32,331 bases of DNA, taken from assembly GCA_015057875.1 (NCBI GenBank), contig SVDG01000004.1, positions 1 through 32,331 on the forward strand, written 5' to 3'. Below, piece after piece: positions 1 to 7,880 of this stretch (positions within the stretch are counted from its first letter, which is position 1; the number at the start of each line of letters is the position of its first letter). Made by a program: the position numbers and the translations under genes. A model generated the notes under the pieces. That model worked only from the letters and a program-made list of their open reading frames with translations. It was not told the origin of the DNA and ran no database searches. The stretch comes from Lachnospiraceae bacterium. GTDB taxonomy: Bacteria; Bacillota; Clostridia; Lachnospirales; Anaerotignaceae.

Positions 1-1
1 T

Positions 2-514
2 TTCTCCTATATAGTAAGAGTTGCTGTTATAACAGCAAGTGACAGCGGCTATAAAGGAGAAAGAGCCACAGATATATCAGGAGATGTTATATGCGAAATG
101 TGCAAGGAAGCAGGAATGGAGATAACCCATAGAGTAATGCTTCCAGACGACAGAAAAATGCTTGCAGATGAAATGGCAAGGATATGCGATGAAGGATTGG
201 CAGACCTTTGCCTTACAACAGGCGGAACAGGCTTTTCACCCCGCGACTGGACACCGGAGGCAACAACAGACATAGCAGAAAGGATGGTAAACGGTATCCC
301 TGCCGCTATGGTTTATAATTCCCTTAAAATAACACCAAGGGCAATGCTTACAAGGGCAGTTGCGGCTATACGCAAAAAGACCCTTATCGTAAACCTTCCC
401 GGAAGTCCCAAAGCAGTAAGGGAAAATCTTGAATTTATACTTCCTTCTTTAGGCCATGGCCTTGAGATGCTTTTAGACCTTTCTCACGACTGTGCAAATA
501 CAGCTGATAAATAA
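2..514 (+). CDS. MogA/MoaB family molybdenum cofactor biosynthesis protein (5' truncated by window edge)
   Basis: The listed ORF starts at 98, but the same frame is open to base 2 (FSYIVRVAVITASDSGYKGERATDISGDVI...). Motifs ITASD, LTTGGTGFSPRDWTPEAT and NLPGSPKAVRENLEFILPSLGHGLEML are typical of MogA/MoaB. Confidence 0.9.
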   Translation, partial: FSYIVRVAVITASDSGYKGERATDISGDVICEMCKEAGMEITHRVMLPDDRKMLADEMARICDEGLADLCLTTGGTGFSPRDWTPEATTDIAERMVNGIPAAMVYNSLKITPRAMLTRAVAAIRKKTLIVNLPGSPKAVRENLEFILPSLGHGLEMLLDLSHDCANTADK

Positions 515-539
515 AAAATCCCCGTTTGGGGATTTTTTT
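513..539. terminator. Bidirectional intrinsic terminator between convergent mogA-like gene and ATPase
   Basis: aaaaaatccccgtttggggatttttt: short perfect stem flanked by A-run and T-run. Confidence 0.85.
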
Positions 540-3128
540 ATTTTCTGAAGGATTTGAAAATCTGTATGACCAGTGTAGGCATAAAGGCTAAAAGATAGAC
601 TGTACCCAGCTGGCTTAAACTGAGTGGAGTTACCTCAAAAAGCTTCTGCAGGAAGGGTATAAACATAACAAGGCTTATAAGCACCAAACCTGAGCCGAAA
701 GCGAGTAAGCTTGCGGGGTTTTTGGATAAACCGCTTTTAAAGATATTGTATCTGCTGCGGCAGTTAAAGCCGTGGAAGAGCCTTGCAATCGTAAGGGTCG
801 CAAAAGCCATTGTGCTTGCAAGGACACTTCCGCCTATATCAAGACCGATGTAGAAGGCACAAAGTGTTGCAGCCGCTATAAGGGCACCCTGACTTAATAC
901 AGAGAATAAAAAGTCCTTTGTAAGTATGCCTGTTTTGGGGTCTCTTGGTCTGTCATTTAAAAGGTCTTTTTCAGCAGGCTCCATACCTATTGCAATAGCA
1001 GGCAGAGAGTCTGTTAAAAGGTTTATAAATAACAGATGCACAGGTGCAAAGGGAACGGGCAGGGCAAGGAGAGAGCAGTAAAGCACGCTTATTATACCCG
1101 CCATATTACCTGAAAGAAGGAACTTGATGGCATTTTTAATGTTTTTATAAACATTCCTTCCGTTTGCAACGGCTTTTATTATTGTGGCAAAGTTGTCATC
1201 TGTAAGTATCATAGCGGCGGCATCTTTTGAAACTGCTGTTCCTGTTATGCCCATTGCAACGCCTATGTCGGCCTTTTTAAGGGCAGGGGCATCATTTACT
1301 CCGTCACCTGTCATTGATACTATAAAGCCTTTTTTCTGCCATGCATCAACTATACGTATTTTGTTTTCGGGAGAAACACGTGCATAAACTGATATTTTTG
1401 TTATCACGCTGTCAAGCTCATCGTCTGTCATAGCGTCAAGCTCAGGGCCTGTTACAGCAATGTCACCGTCTTCAAAAATGCCTATCTGACGGGCTATTGC
1501 TGTTGCTGTGACCTTGTGGTCACCTGTTATCATAACAGGGCGTATACCGGCACGTTTTGCATCCTCAACAGCCTCCTTGGACTCTTCTCTTGGAGGATCT
1601 ATCATGGATATAAGGCCGAGGAAGGTGAAACCGTCCTCTTCCTCAAGGGTAAGTTCGTGTTCATCATGAACTTCTTTGTAAGCAAAGGCAAGTACTCTTA
1701 AGCCTTCGTTTGAAAATTCCGTATTTTTATCGAGGATAGTCTTTTTATCTTCTTCTGTTAGGGGGCGTATGTCATCGTTTATCCTTATATTTTCAACTCT
1801 GTCAAGCAGAACATCAACAGCACCCTTTGTAAGCACCGTAGGTACTCCGTGAAGATGGTATTTTGTGCTCATAAGCTTTCGGTCAGAGTCAAAGGGAAGT
1901 TCCTCAAGGCGGGGCATAAGCTCCCTTATAAACACATCGTCAAGACCGATCTTTCTCGCCATTTCAACAAGGGCAAATTCTGTAGGGTCTCCGATACCTT
2001 TACCATCAACGATAGTGGAATCATTACTTAATATGGCATCATATAAAAGATAGCGGTGAAGCTGGCTTGAAAGGTCTATATGCTCTATGTTGAGGGTCTT
2101 GCCGCCTATATATACCTGCTGAACTGTCATCTTGTTCTGTGTCAGTGTACCTGTTTTATCAGAGCAGATAACAGATACCGAGCCAAGACTTTCAACAGCC
2201 TTAAGCTCTTTTATTATGGCATTTCCTTTGCCATTTTCTGTGTGCCGAGAGCCTGAACTATTGTTACGATAGAGCTTAAAGCCTCCGGTATTGCCGCAAC
2301 AGCAAGGGCCACGGCAAACATAAGGGAATCAAGTACGGGCATATCCCGATAAAGACTTAATACAAAAACAAGGGCACAAACAGCCATTATGGCTATAGCA
2401 AGCTTTTTGCTGAATTCATCAAGGCTTATCTGCAAGGGGGTTCGCTTTTCCTTTGTTTCATTCATAAGGCCTGCAATTTTTCCAATCTCGGTATCCATTC
2501 CCGTGCCTGTTACAACAACGGCCGCACGGCCATAGGTAACGAGGGATCCTGAAAACACCATATTTATTCTGTCCCCCAAGGGCACATCTTCGGTTATATC
2601 GCTTGCGTATTTATCTACGTTTGTAGATTCACCTGTAAGCGAGCTTTCATTTACCTGAAGGGAGAAGTTATCTATGATCCTTCCGTCTGCAACAACAAGG
2701 TCACCTGCTTCAAGCATTATTATGTCGCCGGGAACAACTTCTTTTGATGGTATCTCCGTTTTTTGTCCGTTTCGCATGACCTTTGCAACAGGGGCTGATA
2801 ATGACTTTAAGCTGTCAAGGCTCTTTTCAGCCTTTATGTGCTGAATAGTGCCTAATACAGCGTTAAGTATTATAACGGCAAGTATAACTATCGTACTTTC
2901 GGTGTTGCCCGAAAAAAAAGATATTATAGCGGCTATGATAAGTATGATAACAAGTAGGTCCTTAAACTGTTCAAAAAATACCTGAACAGTACTTTTCTTT
3001 TTGCCTTCCGAAAGGGCATTTTCACCGTGCTTTTCAAGCCTTATTTTTGCCTCTTCGTCCGTAAGACCATTTTTTGTTGTATTTTTTTCTTTAAGCACTT
3101 CCTGTGCGGATAAACGATAATATTCCAT
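538..3128 (-). pseudogene. Cation-translocating P-type ATPase (P2/SERCA-like), split by an apparent -1 nt frameshift near 2221
   Basis: ORF 3128..2214 carries the actuator TGES motif (SSLTGES) and TM4 IPEAL, ending ...TQKMAKEMP*. ORF 2130..538 carries the N- and P-domains (TGDGVNDAPALKKADIGVAMG). The 2131-2220 gap, in the frame of the second ORF, encodes [30 protein letters not shown], so the protein is continuous except for one missing base (gaaatgcc where gaaaatgcc is expected). Confidence 0.85.
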
Positions 3129-3154
3129 TTTTCTCCTCCTGATAAATTGACCTA

Positions 3155-3310
3155 TAAAAAAAGACTTTCAGCATATCTCATACAAGGCACAGCTTAAGTA
3201 TTGCCTTATATCAGATATGTTAAAAGTCTTGTAACCAAATTTATGGCACACATCACCAGACCATGCGGCCGCGTTTGTTGACGATGCGTTTAAACTACTC
3301 CCCTTTAACG
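3155..3310 (-). promoter_or_regulatory. yybP-ykoY (manganese) riboswitch with intrinsic terminator
   Basis: Minus-strand sequence contains aaaggggagtag...gcatcgtcaacaa...gtctggtgatgtgtgccat...ggttacaagactttt...tgccttgtatgagatatgctgaaagtcttttttt. This has the GGGGAGUAG and GCCUUGU..GAG elements expected of the motif. The 3' aagactttt/gaaagtctt stem ends in a U-run just upstream of the ATPase RBS. Confidence 0.88.
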
Positions 3311-3331
3311 AAGCATTTAGTTGTTATTGGT

Positions 3332-3360
3332 ATTATATGATAATAATTATCATTTGTCAA
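3332..3360 (-). promoter_or_regulatory. Sigma-A promoter for the riboswitch/ATPase transcript, with Fur-type box in the spacer
   Basis: Minus strand TTGACA (3355-3360), 17-nt spacer, TATAAT (3332-3337). Spacer contains TGATAATTATTATCA (3338-3352), a perfect 15-nt 7-1-7 palindrome. Confidence 0.85.
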
Positions 3361-3427
3361 ATGTATTTTTTAGCTTGATTTAATGATAATAATATGATAT
3401 TTTTATAATAATATTTATAAAGGCTAT

Positions 3428-3636
3428 GAAAAAGAAGCAGTAGTTTATTGCGGTTACAGCGAAAGAGAGCAGGGCGGTCGGTGAAAGGCCTGCAGCACGC
3501 AGATAAACGAATTACACCTTTGGAGCTTCCCCAAAAAGGGACGGAGGGCGCACGTTAAGCGTAAAGAGGCATATTTTTATGCGAATTAAGGTGGTACCAC
3601 GGCTTGCTCGTCCTTTGGATATGGCAAGCCTTTTTT
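3428..3636 (+). promoter_or_regulatory. T-box leader, predicted tRNA-Tyr specific
   Basis: Canonical T-box aattaAGGTGGTACCACGG (~3584-3602), AG-bulge-like agcgaaagagag, specifier-loop gaatTACacc (TAC at 3513-3515 = Tyr), and terminator stem ggcttgc...gcaagcc plus T-run (3601-3636) just before tyrS. Confidence 0.93.
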
Positions 3637-3658
3637 ATTTTTAACGGAGGGACAAAAA

Positions 3659-4882
3659 ATGCAGATTTATGAAGAACTTGTTGAACGTGGGCTTATAGCT
3701 CAGGTTACAGATGAAAAAGAGATAAGAGAGCTTGTAAATGCGGGAAAAGCAACATTCTATATCGGCTTTGACCCCACAGCGGACAGTTTACACGTTGGCC
3801 ACTTTATGGCTCTTTGCCTTATGAAGAGATTACAGATGGCAGGGAACAAACCCGTTGTACTTATAGGCGGCGGAACAGGACATATCGGCGACCCTTCAGG
3901 CCGTACAGATATGAGAAGTATGATGACAGCAGAAACTATCCAGCATAACTGCGACTGCTTCAAAAAACAGATGGAGCGTTTCATTGAGTTCGGCGAGGAT
4001 AAGGCTATAATGGTAAACAATGCTGACTGGCTTTTAAAGCTCAATTATATCGATATGTTAAGAGAGGTAGGAGCTCATTTCTCAGTTAATAACATGCTCC
4101 GTGCAGAATGTTACAAACAGAGAATGGAAAAAGGTCTTTCATTCCTTGAGTTCAACTATATGATAATGCAGTCTTATGACTTCTATTATCTCTTCCAGAA
4201 ATACGGCTGCAATATGCAGTTTGGCGGAGATGACCAGTGGAGCAATATGCTCGGCGGTACAGAGCTTATCCGCCGTAAGCTTGGCAAGGACGCTTACGCT
4301 ATGACAATAACACTTCTTCTTAACTCAGAGGGTAAAAAGATGGGCAAAACTGCATCAGGTGCAGTTTGGTTAGACCCTGAAAAAACAAGCCCTTACGAGT
4401 TCTATCAGTACTGGAGAAACGTAGGCGATAATGATGTACTTAAATGTATCCGTATGCTTACATTCCTTCCTCTTGAGCAGATAAACGAGATGGACAAATG
4501 GGAAGGTGCAGAGCTTAACAAGGCTAAAGAAATACTTGCCTTTGAACTTACACAGCTTGTTCACGGCACAGAGGAGGCTGAAAAAGCACAGGCTGCTGCA
4601 AAAGCGCTTTTCGGCGGCGGAGCACAGATGGGCTCTATCCCCACAACAGAGCTTGGTACAGACTACTTTGCTCAGGGCAAGGATGCGATTTCTCTCCTCG
4701 TTGATACAAAGCTTGTTCCTTCAAGAGGCGAGGGCAGACGTCTTATCCAGCAGGGCGGACTTAAGCTTAACGGAAACAAGATCGATGATGTGGCTTACAG
4801 CGTAACAACAGCAGACTTTGACGGCGATGAGCTTATGATCCAGAAGGGTAAAAAGACATTCCATAAGGTTAAATTAGTATAA
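3659..4882 (+). CDS. tyrS: Tyrosyl-tRNA synthetase
   Basis: [58 protein letters not shown] and C-terminal S4-like domain. RBS ggagg upstream. Confidence 0.98.
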   Translation: MQIYEELVERGLIAQVTDEKEIRELVNAGKATFYIGFDPTADSLHVGHFMALCLMKRLQMAGNKPVVLIGGGTGHIGDPSGRTDMRSMMTAETIQHNCDCFKKQMERFIEFGEDKAIMVNNADWLLKLNYIDMLREVGAHFSVNNMLRAECYKQRMEKGLSFLEFNYMIMQSYDFYYLFQKYGCNMQFGGDDQWSNMLGGTELIRRKLGKDAYAMTITLLLNSEGKKMGKTASGAVWLDPEKTSPYEFYQYWRNVGDNDVLKCIRMLTFLPLEQINEMDKWEGAELNKAKEILAFELTQLVHGTEEAEKAQAAAKALFGGGAQMGSIPTTELGTDYFAQGKDAISLLVDTKLVPSRGEGRRLIQQGGLKLNGNKIDDVAYSVTTADFDGDELMIQKGKKTFHKVKLV

Positions 4883-4887
4883 TGATC

Positions 4888-4924
4888 AAAAAAAGGCTTA
4901 CTCGGTCAAGAGTAAGCCTTTTTG
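4888..4924. terminator. Bidirectional terminator between tyrS and pepT
   Basis: aaaaaaaggcttactcggtcaagagtaagccttttt inverted repeat with flanking A/T runs. Confidence 0.85.
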
Positions 4925-4931
4925 TATATGT

Positions 4932-6143
4932 TTATTTTTCTGCACTTAAAGCAATGCCGATGATAACATCCTTTGCCTTTTCCATAGCACTTACGGGAAC
5001 GAACTCATAAAAACCGTGGAAGTTATGGCCGCCTGCAAAAATATTGGGGCAGGGAAGGCCCATAAATGAAAGCCTTGCACCGTCTGTACCTCCGCGGATA
5101 AGCTTTATCTCAGGGGTAACGCCTGCTTTTTCAAAGCCTTTTTTGGCAATATCGAGGATATACATTTTTCCATCAAAGGTATCAAGCATATTAAGATACT
5201 GCTCGCTTATTAAAACCTCCGCCACATCGCCGTAAATGGTATTTATGGCATCCACACATTTTTTAATGTATGTGCATCTTTCCATAAAAGTATCCTTGTC
5301 AAAGTCACGGATTATAAGGGAAACGACAGCCTTTGAAACGGTGGAAGAAATATCTGTAACGTGGAAGAAGCCCTCATGGCCTTCTGTTGTTTCGGGTGTT
5401 TCGTCCTCAGGAAGAAGTGTGAGAAAATCGTTTACGATAAGGTTTGCATTTATCATTATCCCCTTTGCGTAGCCGGGGTGAACGTTTTTGCCTGTTATTG
5501 TAACAACAGCCTTTGCAGCGTTGAAGTTTTCATATTCAAGCTCGCCCATATCTCCGCCGTCCATGGTAAAGGCAAAATCGGCACCAAATTTTTCAACATC
5601 AAACCTGTCTGCACCACAGCCTATCTCTTCATCGGGAGTAAAGCCTATTTTGATTTCGCCGTGAGGCTCATCTGTTTTTAAAAGATACTCTGCCGCTGTA
5701 ACTATCTCTGCAACTCCCGCTTTATCGTCAGCACCGAGAAGTGTTGTGCCGTCAGAAGTGATCAAAGTGTCGCCAATATATTTTTTAAGGGCGGGGAATT
5801 CGTTTACGGATATTACCACATTGTTTTTAAGCACAATATCCTCTCCGCCATAGTTTTCGTGAAGGATGGGACATACGTCTTTTCCGGGTGCATCGGGGGC
5901 TGTATCCATGTGGGCAATAAAGCCTACAGTATGGAAGGGCTTATCGGTGTTTGCGGGAATAGTTGCAAAAACATATCCGTTTTCATCAACTTTCACGTCT
6001 TTAAGACCTATTACATTAAGTTCGTTAGCAAGTTTTTTAGCAAAAGCTATCTGAGTATTGGTGCTTGGAAAAGTGTCAGAGCCTTCAACGGAGGCTGTAT
6101 CTTCTCTTACATATCTTAAAAATCTTTCAACTAAATCACTCAT
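4932..6143 (-). CDS. pepT: Peptidase T (tripeptide aminopeptidase)
   Basis: HTVGFIAHMDTAPDAPGKDVCP, LLGADDKAGVAEI, FTPDEEIGCGADRFDVEKFGADFAFTMDGG, RGGTDGARLSFMGLPCPNIFAGGHNFHG. Start moved from the ORF-track start at 6167 to ATG 6143 (MSDLVERFL), preceded by aaaggatg. Confidence 0.96.
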   Translation of the reverse strand: MSDLVERFLRYVREDTASVEGSDTFPSTNTQIAFAKKLANELNVIGLKDVKVDENGYVFATIPANTDKPFHTVGFIAHMDTAPDAPGKDVCPILHENYGGEDIVLKNNVVISVNEFPALKKYIGDTLITSDGTTLLGADDKAGVAEIVTAAEYLLKTDEPHGEIKIGFTPDEEIGCGADRFDVEKFGADFAFTMDGGDMGELEYENFNAAKAVVTITGKNVHPGYAKGIMINANLIVNDFLTLLPEDETPETTEGHEGFFHVTDISSTVSKAVVSLIIRDFDKDTFMERCTYIKKCVDAINTIYGDVAEVLISEQYLNMLDTFDGKMYILDIAKKGFEKAGVTPEIKLIRGGTDGARLSFMGLPCPNIFAGGHNFHGFYEFVPVSAMEKAKDVIIGIALSAEK

Positions 6144-7053
6144 TTTTATCATCCTTTCTTTCAACACCGCTTAAGTCAAATGATGGGGTATAATCACTTG
6201 TTGCAGAGCTTCTTTTTTGCATATATCCGTTTGTAAGGCCAATATCAAGAAAATGCTCTGTTACCTTTTCGTATTCAAAGGTAGTGATGCGGCGGTTTAT
6301 CTCTTTATATTCCTTTGCTTTAAAAACGGGTGTGTACTGGCTCATAATTGATACATATACATTATCGCCGAAATTTTCTTTTATGGCATCAATGACATTT
6401 AAGGAGTCATTTTTTAACGAAGGCAGTACAAGGTGGCGGATAATAACGCCCTTTGTCATCATTCCGCTTTCGTCAAAGGTGTTTTTGCCCGTTTGTCTGA
6501 ACATTTCCTTAATGGCAGAAAGGGCAGTTTCAAAATATCCGGGTGCTGATGAATATTTAATTGCATATTCATCGCTTACATATTTAAGGTCGGGTATATA
6601 TATATCTATAAGCCCGTCTAATTTTTTTAGTGTATCAACGCTTTCGTAACCGTTGGAGTTATAAACAACGGGTATTTTTAAGCCCGCTTGTCTGGCTTTT
6701 TTTAATGCGTTTATTATATTTGGAACGAAATGTCCGCCTGAAACAAGGTTTATGTTGTGTACGCCTCTTTCCTGCTGTTCGATGAATATTTCCGCAAGGC
6801 GTGTGTCACTTATTTCTATCCCTTTATTGGCGTGGCTTATATCGTGATTCTGACAGAACACACAGCGCATATTGCAGCCTGAGAAGAAAACTGTGCCTGA
6901 GCCGTTTTTTCCGCTTATGGATGGCTCCTCCCAGTTGTGTATGCTTACAAGGGCAACCCTTGCATTTGTTCCACCGCGGCAGTACCCCTTAAAGAGTGAA
7001 CGGTCGATATTGCATTTTCTCGGACATATATTACAGTAATCCTTATTTTCCAT
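6136..7053 (-). CDS. PflA/PflX-like radical SAM protein
   Basis: Radical SAM CxxxCxxC motif in GCNMRCVFCQNHDIS, N-terminal CNICPRKCNIDR cluster, NLVSGGHFVPNI. Stop overlaps pepT start by 8 nt (atgagtga). Confidence 0.88.
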   Translation of the reverse strand: MENKDYCNICPRKCNIDRSLFKGYCRGGTNARVALVSIHNWEEPSISGKNGSGTVFFSGCNMRCVFCQNHDISHANKGIEISDTRLAEIFIEQQERGVHNINLVSGGHFVPNIINALKKARQAGLKIPVVYNSNGYESVDTLKKLDGLIDIYIPDLKYVSDEYAIKYSSAPGYFETALSAIKEMFRQTGKNTFDESGMMTKGVIIRHLVLPSLKNDSLNVIDAIKENFGDNVYVSIMSQYTPVFKAKEYKEINRRITTFEYEKVTEHFLDIGLTNGYMQKRSSATSDYTPSFDLSGVERKDDKNE

Positions 7054-7156
7054 TTTAATCACCTTAAATATTATTTTACCACATTTTTTAAGGGGACTAA
7101 AGCCTGTAATTACCTGTTTATTTTAGTCGTATTATAGTATATAATCGCCTAAAGAG

Positions 7157-7375
7157 GTGATGGATATGAGAATATTTAAAGAAAAGCAGATAAACGAAAA
7201 GGAAGTTGATAAAATTTTCTGTGATGTATGTAAAAAAGAAATTGAAAAAGATAAGTTCGGGTACTTTTTTGACCATATCCACATTGAAAAGACATGGGGA
7301 TACAATTCGGGCAAAGACGGTGAATACACAGAGCTTGATATTTGTGAAGCCTGTTTTGACAAGATAAAAAAATGA
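7157..7375 (+). CDS. Small putative zinc-binding protein with two CxxC motifs
   Basis: 72 aa with FCDVCKKEIEK...DICEACFDKIKK; RBS gaggtg upstream; terminator downstream. Confidence 0.75.
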   Translation: MMDMRIFKEKQINEKEVDKIFCDVCKKEIEKDKFGYFFDHIHIEKTWGYNSGKDGEYTELDICEACFDKIKK

Positions 7376-7383
7376 ATTTTTAT

Positions 7384-7408
7384 ATACCCCGTAAGGGGTA
7401 TTTTTTTA
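7384..7408 (+). terminator. Intrinsic terminator after the small CxxC protein
   Basis: ataccccgtaaggggtattttttt. Confidence 0.85.
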
Positions 7409-7432
7409 TTGCTTTTTAAAACGCGAAAAGGC

Positions 7433-7461
7433 TTTACTTTAAAGTGATAAAATGTTAAAAT
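7433..7461 (+). promoter_or_regulatory. Putative sigma-A promoter for yerC-like/pcrA/ligA
   Basis: TTTACT, 17-nt spacer, TAAAAT. Confidence 0.6.
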
Positions 7462-7510
7462 GCATCTATCAGGTAATTTTCCCAAAACTATGCAGGCGAA
7501 GGAGATAGTT

Positions 7511-7810
7511 ATGGCAAGCAAAATTAAAAATGAACTTACAGATAAACTTTTTGAATGTATTTTAAGTATGAAAGATAAGGACGAGTGCTATAGACTCTTT
7601 GAAGACCTTTGCACTGTGCATGAGATACAGTCAATAGCCCAGAGGCTTGAGGTAGCCCGTATGCTTGATAAAAAATGTACTTATATAGAGATCGCTGAAA
7701 AAACAGGTGCTTCAACAGCAACCATCAGCCGCGTTAACCGTGCCCTTGTTTACGGAAGTGACGGCTACAGATTAGCGATAGACAGACTTAAGGAAACTGA
7801 AGAAGAGTAA
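7511..7810 (+). CDS. YerC/YecD family TrpR-related protein
   Basis: ELTDKLFECILSMKDKDECYRLFEDLCTVHEIQSIAQRLEVARML...GASTATISRVNRAL. Start set at ATG 7511 after gaaggaga rather than the ORF-track start at 7460. Confidence 0.92.
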   Translation: MASKIKNELTDKLFECILSMKDKDECYRLFEDLCTVHEIQSIAQRLEVARMLDKKCTYIEIAEKTGASTATISRVNRALVYGSDGYRLAIDRLKETEEE

Positions 7811-7880
7811 AAATAAAAATAAAACAGGAGGCAACTTAAAAGGTGCTTCCTATTTATTTGCTTAATTAAGAGGTAATATT

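Noticed and set aside
2130-2220. Programmed -1/+1 ribosomal frameshifting in the ATPase
   Set aside because: No clear heptameric slippery site (X_XXY_YYZ) or obvious downstream pseudoknot seen; a simple indel in a short A-run is more parsimonious, so kept only as an alternative.
3266-3295. NotI (gcggccgc) and PmeI (gtttaaac) sites close together, hinting at vector sequence
   Set aside because: They lie inside an otherwise well-formed yybP-ykoY riboswitch (variable helix and GGGGAGUAG-adjacent region), so coincidence is more likely than cloning vector contamination.
7132-7521. 129-aa minus-strand ORF covering the small CxxC gene and yerC promoter
   Set aside because: Plus-strand genes have RBS, motifs and a terminator; the minus ORF crosses them and lacks any signature.
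7826-7860. Possible terminator/attenuator hairpin between the yerC-like gene and pcrA (aggaggcaacttaaaaggtgcttcct)
   Set aside because: Imperfect stem and weak U-tract; not strong enough to list as a feature.
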